This document shows positions 54,001-64,000 of a stretch of 64,000 bases of DNA, piece after piece. Origin of the DNA: Litomosoides sigmodontis (Eukaryota > Nematoda > Chromadorea > Rhabditida > Onchocercidae); contig OY718805.1 of the NCBI GenBank assembly GCA_963070105.1, positions 5,328,001-5,392,000 on the forward strand, written 5' to 3'. Position 1 is the stretch's first letter, and the number at the start of each line of letters is the position of its first letter. The notes under the pieces are model-generated. The model saw nothing but the letters and a program-made list of their open reading frames with translations, had not been told where the DNA came from and did no database searches. The position numbers and the translations under genes are program-made.

Positions 54001-56696
54001 TATTGCAACCTAGTATTAACGGTTATACTGGTCGGTCCTTCGTCTTCCTCATTAAGTGTCACGCAATTCTTCCTTTCGAAAAAACAGCGGGTGTGCCTTA
54101 TTTTTCTATGAGAGAACAACATGCGTGCCTTTATTAATGCATCAAGTTGTATCAGGAATTCCACGGTGACAATATTGATCACAGGATCCTGATTCAGATA
54201 CCAGTGCAGATCAGTGGGAATCACACTTCGAAAGTACTTATTCCATTTCATCTAAGAAGAGGAACAAGTTTAGAATAATACGGTCAATCAGTCACACTAA
54301 TTCTTTTTATGTGCTGCACTTTTTATTCCTCTCTTCAACAACTAAAAAAATACGCTGATAAGAACAGCGAAATTTGTAATTATAGAAACGAAACGAATTA
54401 ATATCGTCAGTATTGGATATCATTTTCAGGCTAAAAATCTGAAAGGATCGTAATGTAATAAGGTTCTGACTTAAGATGATTGAAATAGACTACAATTCTA
54501 ACTACAATTCATGGATTTCTTTATTCTGACTCAAAGAACTTCCGCCAGCTCAAAATGATGGAAAATGTGCGATTCAGAACTAGCAACCTCCGACACAAAA
54601 ATGGGGAGATCGCTAAGATGATATTGATGGTACAGCAAACTGTAATTTCTTCGATTTTCCTCTGCAATCATAATCTGTAAAACATAAAGGTAAATTTTAC
54701 GTGACCTTTGCAGTACATTTCCCACGGAGAAAGATCTATCGTAATGGAAAGTAACAGAAAAATGGTCAGTATGATATGACCTTAGCAAGTTTCTTTTCAA
54801 AGTCAATGATATCATCCGCGTCTTCTTCAATTTCAGCTCGTTCCTTCCTCATTCCGACGTCATGCGAGACGAGCAATGCCTAAAGTTATTACTTTAGATG
54901 TGATAAGTAATAAGCAACATATGCATTCATTCCAACTAGCATTTGGAAGGGATACATTGCGTGTTCGCTAATAAAAAAAAATTAGCTTTTACCTTGTCAA
55001 CGATATACTCTCTGTAAGCTCTCAATTGCGACGAATAATTCTTTGCATTTAAATAGTACTCTCTACTACCAAAACCAAGTGCAAGTCTTCCTTGATCAAC
55101 CTGAAAAAGGGATGCTCAGACTTGTTTTGTTGCGGTTTCAGAGCCTCCTTAATTACTTACAGAGAGTTGTAGAAATTTTGAAATCAAAAATCACCATCAT
55201 GTTTTTCTTCTCATTTGTTTAAAAGTTTTTCAAACACTGCGATAAAAACACCCCCGTTTTTTATCGATGAGAAATTTCCCATCCATTATGTTGGCGGAAA
55301 TATTACACTGTCAAAATTATTAAAACAACTGTTTCACACTTCCACCTTCCTATTACTTGACGAAAGAGAAATCATCAGAAGCACCCAAACTTCGGCATTA
55401 TTCCGTACGTCATTTTGAGCTACTTTGATCCGTCGTTGATCTGTTGATCTGTACAAAAAAGATGGAAGAAAAGAAAATTCATTTACATGAATTAAGCGTC
55501 TTGAGACATTCTTCTTATCAATCGACACATAGATACTCATGAAAATGCTAGACGATCGCGTCTGTGCAATTCGGATCATCATTTCCGTAAAATCGAACTT
55601 CTCCTCGGACCACTTCTGTCCATAAACTATCGGCCAGGCACCAAGGTACTGAATGAACCTTCTTCACACTAATTCTTATCATGGATTGCGTCTTCACATA
55701 AATTAGTAACCCTTGCTGATTGATAAACCCCCAAGCTCTTGTTTATTGATAAACTGAATGCAACAACAAAACGAAAAAGTTTCCATTCAAGAACTCGTGA
55801 AAAAATCTCGTGACGGAATTTTATATTTCACCAAACACGCTATTCACTGTGACTCAACTTCACTTGAAAAATAAGATGGGAGAAAATTTGCTGAACCTCA
55901 ATTGCCTCAATAATTTCTTTCCCACGCATTTTGTGAAGTCGAGAAGTGTCCATGCAAGTTTGATATATCGTTTTCACAGCATCCATTGCATTTGAATTCG
56001 TCGATTGTTTTGAATCATAAAGTTCTGAAAACACAGACCAGCAGCAGTAAAGTGTGCTGAGTAAAATTCTAGCCACACTGTTCCAAGTTTATGGAAGCCT
56101 AATTTGTCAAATTATGGTCGCGCAGATTAGATAGAGTAAATAACATCACCGGACTAAGTTAATTCAAATTACCTTTCATTTTTCGCTCCACTTCTTCACG
56201 AACTGAAGTAAAAACTCCGTATGTAGCAAGGTCACTCGGGATCGGATTCGTCGATATCCAACGTCCACAAGTATATTCAAAAAAATCATCACATGGATTC
56301 ACAGTCTGATTCATTGAAGAAAGCAAGTAATAAGCTGCTTTTACATAACCTGGCAAAGTACCAACTTCGAAATTCTTCACTGTATCTGAAGGCATGATCA
56401 CCTGATATCACTCTACTCAAATGTTTATTTCCAAATTTTAACGTTGCTTGCTGCATTTTAACACTTTTTTTTAATACATGCAGTGGTTGAAGCACTTATT
56501 ACTACTTCACTCTTTCAAAGTACTGAAAATATTTCTATCAAAGCAGCACATCTCTTTCCAGAAGTGTAGGATTTTTTAATTCGACAGAAATTAGAAGTTC
56601 CAGAAAACACTTACCGTCTGCTGCCGGATACGGCAATGAGAAAGTGAAGAAAACGACTGTAAAACGTATTGCCAAAAAATGCTGGATGCCTAACAT
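51090..56696 (-). CDS. Neprilysin-like M13 zinc metallopeptidase
   Basis: Sixteen well-phased exons from 56401 down: 56173-56401, 55897-56024, 55487-55648, 54993-55100, 54781-54879, 54588-54674, 54129-54251, 53747-53842, 53321-53446, 53035-53226, 52731-52896, 52541-52592, 52385-52452, 51894-52090, 51528-51629 and 51090-51266 (703 residues), plus a first exon from ATG 56696. M13 hallmarks are complete: NPCDDFFEYTCGRW, substrate-site VNAFYSS, IVFPAAILQAPFF-like strand, zinc motif HEMIHGFDDRG at about residue 560, third ligand in SENIADNGG, IWCGHSRP and the terminal CSLW. The enzyme should cleave small extracellular peptides. Exon 1 encodes a hydrophobic signal peptide (HFLAIRFTVVFFTFSLPYP). Its obvious GT donor (GACG then GTAAGT) is out of phase with exon 2, while a GC donor eight bases earlier is in phase. 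Two later introns (after 53321 and 54129) use GC donors. Many nematode paralogues exist, so no specific nep symbol is given. Confidence 0.93.
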
Positions 56697-57197
56697 AGCT
56701 TGAAAAGCAAGTGTTTCTTGTTTACTTAGTTTTCCTAGAATCAAAAATTCAATTATTTATTTAAGCTTGAGTTCTAGGAAATGCCTCTAATGGTTCAGAT
56801 CCTCCGACACACACGACTAAACGAAAATAATTGTTAAAAAAAACGGAGAAATGAGCTGAAACAAAAAATTTTCCTTCAATAGATGGAGAAAGCTCAACTT
56901 ATTTGGCTTATCGTGAACTAATTAACAGCAATAAGTAATTAAGAGATTTTCTATCGTTAAGGTTAAGTAAGTTGCTGCAACAGAAATTGAGTTGACGTGA
57001 GAACGACCCACTAGACAATGGAGAGACAGGTGTTGTTGGCGATGGATGATATTGTCTCACCAATTAACAAATATTTTGTCCTTTAAAAAATTCCAATGAG
57101 GGAAGGAGGAGTGAAAGACACAAGAAGGAGTCGGTTGAAGTAAGAAAATAATTACTTAGTTAAAGTGAGCCTACAAAACTTCCTCGATGCATGCTGC
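56697..57197. other. Short spacer above the neprilysin-like gene
   Basis: 500 bp with a TTCTAG acceptor ending at 56735 (minus strand), a possible trans-splice site for the neprilysin mRNA. I see nothing else. Confidence 0.5.
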
Positions 57198-59213
57198 TTA
57201 TGAGGAACCACTACTCGTCATATTATTCTCACTGAAATACAATGAAATGTGATGTCATTAAATTAGGATGACAGCGATGTCAAGTCACAAGAAGCAATTC
57301 CAGTTTTTTTGCTCGGTTACGGTAAGTTATGTTTTAATTATAAACTAACTAACCATAGTGTTGCAACAGACGGGCATCGAAATTGCAAAAAGTTGAAACA
57401 ATGGTTCTAATGATGTTCAGCTAATCTGATACAATTCAATTTCCATTTTGACCCAAATAATAAGATGGTAAAATTCGTCAAATATGTCGGCAGCTTGTCG
57501 ATTAGATAGTCCGCGAATCATTGGTCTCAAATAGACGCAAAAAGTGAGCTGCATTCAACTATGTATGTGCACGTAAAATAAAATTTATGAACGCTAAGGT
57601 TGTGAATTAGAGTAATTTTGGAAAAAACGAAAGAAGATTTCTTTAAGGAAGTTAAAAGAGAAATTGAAAGAAGCAAAGAGATAGAAATACAACAGCATAA
57701 AACATTCAAGAGAGAAGGAAAAAGGCTTTTAGTTTCCGTCCCTTCAGATTCTACCGCCTAATAAAATTCACTTAAATGAATGGTACTGGATTAGGAAAAC
57801 TGGTTGAATTCCGCTTTTCCACATGCCGATCTTCAATTATGCTCTATCATATCGACAAACGAGCATGTCTGATGAGATCGAGCAAATTTATTATTATCCA
57901 TTCTTTTTATCTCACCTGCAGGCGCTTCATTTTATTGACTCTGCCTCTCAAGAGAGCTTCTATTTCAAAAATGGATAATTTTTTTATTACAAGTGAACGA
58001 TCATGGCATAGTTAATCGGTGCTTGATAAGAGAAATTCTGAAATCCTATCAATAATCCTCCGCTCATTTAATTCCACTTGTTTAGCTTCTTAAAGTAACT
58101 TCATCATTCAAAGCATGTAGTTAGTGCAGAAAAATAGATCATACAGAATAAGCTCAACTACGCTTAGTTGCTTAATTAGCTTCTTTAAGGATGATTCATA
58201 TTCCATTTTGGTGTCTGAAAAAGTTGCAAACCTTTTGAAATGCATTTCAAATTTGCTTGTATTTTGCTTCCTCCTTTAGTTCTAATTTCTCATTTTAAAT
58301 CTCTTCAACGAACGGGAAGGTGCCGTGCAGTGAGGGCAAGAAACCGTAACGCGACGTCGTTCATCAATTTGACAACGTCAAACTATTTTTGTCAGACAAC
58401 CATTGCATAATTGCAGTGGATTTCTAATGTTTTGTGGCATTTGAAATAAAAAAATTGGGCACAAAGCAATGCATGGCACACTTTCAATTAATAAGTCTTG
58501 AAATGAAAAATGGTAAACTTTCAAAAAAAGCGAATTCATTAGTTAGTGATTAGCTTTTCAAAAAAATTCTATGGTGTGGAATAACTACGAGCACATACGA
58601 TGTAGTAGCAATTTCAATAATTGCTTATTAGCTTAACTCAGTTGCTAGCTTGACGAGGAATGCGCGGTAGAGAGGAGAGGAATTCCAAAAAAAGCTGATT
58701 ATATCTTTGATTCAATGATGAGCATTTCATATTTATTGAAGCGGAATGAACGGAAAAACGACCTTTACGTTCGAGTACGATCGTTCTTTTCTTTAATTTG
58801 GATCACTTTTTTTAATGCTAATAATTGCTGATAAGGAAGATGAATATTACTTTAAGAATGTGTGCATATCATTTGCTACCACTTCATACTCATTATATTT
58901 AAATCGGTCAATTGCAATTCGAATTATACATCAAAACTGAATTACTACAGTAGCGAATGTACCATTACAAGCACTATCAGTTAGTGAAATACGAAATGTG
59001 ATGAGACTGAAAGGCAGGAATATTTAATGAAGAGGAAAGGAACCTGCTGCGCTCCTTGCAATTCTCAATTTCAGGAAAGATTTTTATGAAAATTGCTTAC
59101 CTCAGAGGTATGTAATTAAATTCAAGATGAATATTTAAATACATATTTTGGGAAATTCTCACGAGATTGTCGTTGTCTTCCTTTATCCTCCTCATCTCCT
59201 CCCTGTGTATCAT
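57198..59213 (-). CDS. Candidate small three-exon gene, unknown 79-residue protein
   Basis: Exons 59101-59213, 57433-57525 and 57198-57231 join in a single frame: 113 + 93 + 34 nt, 79 codons plus stop. The first exon is preceded by AAATTTAACAG, a plausible trans-splice acceptor 19 bases before ATG 59213. The first part is charged and helical (MIHREEMRRIKEDNDNLVRI). The second contains MIRGLSNRQAADIFDEFYHL. The tail ends MTSSGSS. I do not recognise it. Weak points are the long first intron (about 1.6 kb) and its acceptor, which reads TTTGAG rather than TTTCAG. Three independent phase matches argue against chance. The frame also opens upstream of the ATG in the same exon. Confidence 0.35.
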
Positions 59214-59581
59214 CGACGCTTGCGGCTGTTCACTTTCCTGTTAAATTTACGAGATGTAAATAGTTGGATTAGCAGCACGATAAATTCAGACAGACCTTGT
59301 TGAAAAAAAGAGAGAGTGAGAGCGAGAGGGACAGAGTGGTGGTTGAATTGAAAATGGTTGGAGGGTCATTCCTCCAGGTGTGGGAGTTGGACAGTAACGT
59401 GAATTTGCACCTTCTTATTGCGTTGGTTCATAACGCGTTAGAGCAAACTTTAGCGTGACGTCTGACATTAACAGTTTTGGAATGAAATGTTGCATAAAGC
59501 GCTTATCTATTCAGTTTACGATAATTGACGGTTTGGGGAATTATTATCACCTGGAATTGGAAATTTGTTGAAGGATTCTGG
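59214..59581. promoter_or_regulatory. Upstream region of dymeclin, divergent from the small candidate gene
   Basis: About 370 bp, with a CT/GA-rich patch (AGAGAGTGAGAGCGAGAGGG) at about 59311-59330. An acceptor-like TATTCAG ends at 59514, 67 bases before the dymeclin ATG, and may be its trans-splice site. Promoter function is inferred from position. Confidence 0.4.
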
Positions 59582-61719
59582 ATGGGGGCGAAAATTAGCA
59601 GTGAAACATCGATCGAAGAAAATGCTTATCTACGACGTTTCGTTGGTTTGCAACCGATCAGTGATAATGATCCATTCTGGAATCACTTCCTTTCCTTCAA
59701 TTTCTTCATCGACTCCAATGACAGGTTACGCTTTACTTCGTTATAAGCGCTAAGATTAATTAGTTAGTGCGAATTTCAAGGTGCTAAAAGTTCGAGAAGG
59801 CTGCTCTCTGCTACTACTCCCACTGAAGAAATCCATACTTCGTATTTAATTCAAACACGTAATCCTTCCAAACTATCTCATCCGACTGACGTTTTTGAAC
59901 GTGAAGTTTAAATCAACATATGTTTAGTGCGGAAGGGTTTTAGTTTTTTGCGTTCCTTTATGTTTTTTTATTATTAACGTTTTTAATAGAAAATATTTTT
60001 GATTTGAAGAAAGGAAATCGAGCAATTTGATGCTTCGTTATCGGATAGTCTCCAATCGCTGATGTATAATACGCCGACAACTGGCAATTTTGCGTCATTT
60101 ATTCAAGTCTTCCTCAGACGGACAGCAGAACTAAAGGCTTCGGAAATTTGCAACAAGTAGAGAAAATTATTATCATTTTTTGGGGCGACTTTATTGAGAA
60201 ATTATTTCTACTGAAATTTCTGAGTTTGCGTTATAGAACAGTTTGTCAATTTACTTTTTCATTACTACTTGTGGAGGTATCGGTTTAAAATTAGTGAAAT
60301 CTTTTAGGAAGTCGAGATACTTTTTAATTATCAGTGCATTACATGGGGTTTTCCAGCACAATTTTTCTGTGGCAAACAGGAAATGCATTAATCATTCTTC
60401 GATATATTTGCAAGTTTTTGGTTCAAAGACTTAGTGAGGCTGAATTCATTAAGGTTTTCCAGGCGGATAAAACGTATTTGGAGAAAAAAGAAGGTTAGCA
60501 ATCTTATTACCCGCCCGTCTTTCCGTTTTTAAAATGCATAAGACAGTATAAAAAGAGATTTGGTTGTTTTTTGCTGAAGTTTCTGTCGTGATTTTTTTTT
60601 CAAATTATTTAACTCCAGCAATTTAGGAATAAGTATTAGTCTCTTCAGCCTCGGATTCTGATTTTGAAGAAGAATTTGATGGATGTTGTGAGAACAAGGT
60701 GGAAGAGTTTCTGGACACTTTGGTGGACATTTTAGTTGATTTACCTTCCAAGTAAGTTACATTGCTTTTAGAGATCAGTGTTGCGATTTGAAATTAAAAA
60801 AATTTCACGCACTATACAATTATCATATATTTTTTAGTGATTCCACGGAAACGATTCATGTCGAAGCTGTAAAATGCTTAATGGCTTTGCTTAGTTCTCA
60901 GCTTTATGATGACGACGTCATGAAGTCGAATATGTTTTACGGATATCTAATACAAGGCAAATGGTAGCCTTGCAATATTTTCACTGTAATTAAAGCTGAA
61001 TTTTTAGCCATGTTCATTCAGTAGAGCTTATGAACATTATAGTATTTTTTTAGTTCCACAAGGTCGTTGGACCTTACTCGAGCCTTAATATCAAATTATC
61101 TACTACGAAACACTCCATTCGTCATTAAGCATGAGAAAGAACCGGAAAGTATTGTTTTGGGTCTTGCAGGTTTGTCTTATTCGAAATTCTTTTTTTTAAA
61201 GGCGAACAATGTGCACACTTCTTTTTACATCTGTCATTACTGGATAGTAGCTCTAGAAAAATTTAGCAATTGGGAGTCACTTCGACAAATATTCATGTTA
61301 TTCACGAGTGGCACCAATTTTGTAAGCGTCAAGTAAATCAAAAGGTAGCTCAAGTAAATCAAAAGCAAAAAGAAGCACAAAAAATAATTTCTGTCCATTC
61401 AAGCGTCAGTTTGGTCGGCAGTACAAATTGTCACGGGTATGGATGATTCAAATTCGCTTAACAATAATAGCAATACTACACCACCAGTTTCCCTTGGATC
61501 GTTGTCTGTGCTTCTTCTACTTAACCTAGCGTGCCACCAAGGTCCAGGATCAAAACTAAACCCTTATAAGGAGTCACTTTCGAAATTTCAAAATTCTCAA
61601 GGTAATTTGATAATGTTTGAAACTTGGCATAAGTGTCACATTAATTTTAAATTCTATGAAGCCTAAATGGAGTTGCTGTTAACCAAAGTTCGGTTTTGGT
61701 AGTATTGTTTTAGGCTCTA

Positions 61720-61757
<38 letters not shown>

Positions 61758-63940
61758 ATATATAATATATAATATATAATATATAATATATAATATATAA
61801 TATATAATATATAATATATAATATATTAGGTTTTTTCGAGTATTCATAACCATCTTCTGTTGAAAACTAATTGTTAAAGTTAAGTCAGATCTTGTTCTCA
61901 TAGATTAATGTGAGCTTGACATCTCTTATTTACAGAAGTTTCATCGCTGAACAGCACTGAAGGTAATACATTCAAGCTAGATTACAGTGTTTTATATGAA
62001 CGCTTATGTGCTACAGTAAATCAGCAGTCTCCTATGTTATTTCTGTATATGCTGTTGCACAGAAACGTCGGTTTTCGAAATTATGTTCTTTCAAGAATCA
62101 ATTTGGAAAAACTGGTAAGTTTTTGATGGGTAATTGCTTTAGATGTATTAAGGTCAGCGTTCCATTTTTTACTTGAACGGATTTTGAGATTTCAAGTTTT
62201 ATTTACAATGCTGCGATACAGATTCTTATCGCCATAACTGCTTCAATAAAAAATTTGTTTATTTCAGGTACTTCCAGTTCTTATTGTCCTTAATAATGGA
62301 GCCCGGAGCAGTGGTATGATTAATTCATATAATGCACATCATGTATATTTAGCACTTATTGTTATTCTGATTCTTAGCGAAGACGACTTTTTCTGTAAAG
62401 TTGCTCATGAAACGGTAAGAATTTTTTTTTTTTGCAACGACTTTACTCATGGCTTTCGTCTTGCTTTAGTTTATCGATCTTTTCTTTGCTTATTTTTCAA
62501 AAAGATTTGTAGATGATAAAGGATACGACATGGTTCAATAGTGAACGTCCATTAGGGGAGATTTCATTGGGCGGTTTAATTATCTTGGTTTTCGTCCGCA
62601 TTATACAACTCAACACATTGAAAACAAAGGTTTGAATTTGAAGTAATTAAAAACACATTAATCTTGTCATAATTCTTGATGCTCAGGAAATTTTGTGCAC
62701 ATTTTTTATAGCATTCCGCTACTAGATGTTCTCTTCTCCGTTGTGCAGTGAACAAAGTACATCATTCCACAAAATTAAGATTTCCTTATTTAACTGTTTA
62801 TTTAAAGTCGAGCAAGAAAGCATTAAAAGTAATACTGTGGAATAATACTTCGTTTTTTCAACATTCCAAGTTTCGATTATCTTAATTACTGCATCTATCT
62901 TTGCAGGATCGTTACCTACATACAAACTGTCTTGCAGCTTTAGCTAATATGTCGTCCTATTTCAAAAATCTGACATCCATTGTTTGTCAGAAATTGATTG
63001 GACTACTTGAGGTGCGAAGTTTTTGGGTGAAATTTTACATTAAGTTATCTTTTGGAGCATCCATAGATTTTCCTGCTAAATATTCATGCTTCATTTAGTG
63101 TAAATTATCACGGTTAGCACTGTTGACAATTCTACTATCTCTATTGCTGATTTTCTGTTGCCCTGTGAATTGATAGTAGTTAGTTTACTATAGTAAAGTC
63201 ATCTGTTTTGTTCTCATGGTTTTGCAGTTCGATTGCACTTGAATTAGGCTCTTTTTTAGTTTCTGTACATATTTTACGACGAATTAGCATAAATTCTTGT
63301 TTTTTAGGTTTTTACTCGACGACATGCTAAACTAATTGAAAATATGCGAGTCAGAGCTGAATATGACATTGTTCAAGAGAAGGAATCGCACAATTATGTA
63401 AATTTCCGGCATAATTTTTACCTAATTTTGCACGCAAATGTTAGTGGAAAATTGTTCTTTTAACCGAAATATCTTTCAGCATAAGGATATAACGGCTCTG
63501 GAAGAAGGTATCCTCACCTTACTGGAAATTTGCAACAGTTGCCTTACGTCAAATCTTCGCTCAAACCCGCATTTCATTTATACTATACTTTACAAACGTA
63601 ATCTGTTTGATACTTTCCAAAATCATCCAATGTTCCAGGATCTGATTTGGAATATTTGCACGGTAAGAAAACATCTTTATATTGATTGTAGGCCTGAGTA
63701 GCGCGTGGATATAGGCTGAAAAATGCTGCTACATTTTAGGTAGTCTAGTTTATCTCGGCGGTATTTACAACATTTTAATTTTGGCTTCTAATGTTTCTGT
63801 ATTTTTCAATCTTTTTTGATCTATTAGTTTTAGGTTATAAATCATTTTTCATCGCGAGTACAACTTCTCGAAAGGGGATCGTCAGTGAGCGCCGTTCTTG
63901 ATGCAATTGAGAAAGGAGCACTCCACTGGCCTACTGATAG
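59582..63940 (+). CDS. DYM: Dymeclin, C-terminus beyond the window
   Basis: A peripheral Golgi protein needed for Golgi organisation and secretion; human mutations cause Dyggve-Melchior-Clausen dysplasia. Fourteen exons: 59582-59724, 60010-60156, 60357-60493, 60649-60751, 60838-60963, 61054-61169, 61404-61601, 61936-62114, 62268-62414, 62513-62629, 62907-63011, 63308-63397, 63480-63662 and 63834-63940. They give 632 residues, against 669 in the human protein, so only the last 40 or so are missing; a GT donor follows 63940. The start MGAKISS carries an N-myristoylation signal, as in human dymeclin. Diagnostic stretches include PISDNDPFWNHFLSFNF, FLWQTGNALIIL, HHVYLALIVILILSEDD, DRYLHTNCLAALANMS and ILYKRNLFDTFQNHPMFQD. 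All phases agree, and all donors in this gene are GT. A short extra exon at 60237-60276 was considered and rejected. Confidence 0.96.
61716..61827. repeat. TA microsatellite followed by AATATAT minisatellite
   Basis: A TA run at about 61728-61750 passes into about eleven tandem copies of the 7-bp unit AATATAT, ending at about 61827. It lies wholly inside the dymeclin intron between exons 61404-61601 and 61936-62114. Confidence 0.9.
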
Positions 63941-64000
63941 GTTCGTTTCTTGAGTGGTAAATATCTTTTTCTCCAAAATTTCTTACTCTTTTTAAAGTAT

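Noticed and set aside
60237..60276. Possible 40-nt dymeclin exon (TVCQFTFSLLLVE)
   Set aside because: Splicing 60156 directly to 60357 restores the conserved NTIFLWQTGNALIIL segment of dymeclin; including this exon would break the frame.

Overview
This is a eukaryotic chromosome window, almost certainly from a nematode. The genes are split into many short exons by small AT-rich introns with T-rich acceptors ending in TTTCAG or TTTTAG. Several start codons sit just downstream of unpaired 3' splice acceptors, as expected for spliced-leader trans-splicing. The recognisable proteins (DIRAS/DRN-1, eIF3F, LDH, NRF-6-like acyltransferase, M13 neprilysin) read like nematode orthologues. The sequence is not Caenorhabditis-like in intron size or spacing. 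A clade III (spirurid/filarial-type) parasite is my guess, not something the sequence proves.

Layout. 1-1720 (-): 5' part of cct-1 (TCP-1 alpha). It is divergent, across a 372-bp shared promoter, from 2093-4692 (+), a PQ-loop lysosomal amino-acid transporter (SLC66A1/LAAT-1 type). 6325-9815 (+): complete nol-56 (NOP56). 12701-14674 (+): DIRAS-type small GTPase drn-1. Then a run of minus-strand genes: RNF170-type RING ligase (16364-18467), dnj-21/TIM14 (20673-21011), TMCO4/DUF726 (22318-26968) and eIF3 subunit F (28332-30346). An 8-kb stretch with no convincing gene follows. 38343-41245 (+): ldh-1. After another 3.3-kb gap come minus-strand genes: NRF-6-like acyltransferase (44543-48622), a doubtful small gene near 49.1-49.7 kb, an M13 neprilysin-like zinc metallopeptidase (51090-56696) and a small unknown three-exon gene candidate (57198-59213). 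59582 to the window end (+): dymeclin, lacking only its C-terminus. No tRNA, rRNA, CRISPR or obvious autonomous transposon was seen.

The genes are mostly housekeeping functions (protein folding, snoRNP, translation initiation, mitochondrial import, glycolysis, Golgi, ER ubiquitination) and do not form one pathway.

The most unusual signal is at the RNA-processing level. Of 97 introns I could model at both ends, 8 appear to start with GC rather than GT, spread over six unrelated genes. Five are forced by reading frame plus conserved protein sequence, and three are favoured by conservation but have an in-frame GT alternative. A typical metazoan rate is below about 1%, so relaxed 5' splice-site choice looks like a property of this genome. 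Other points of interest are two near-perfect RNA hairpins (42331-42384 and 45544-45591), a 17-bp inverted repeat pair, and several candidate small genes.
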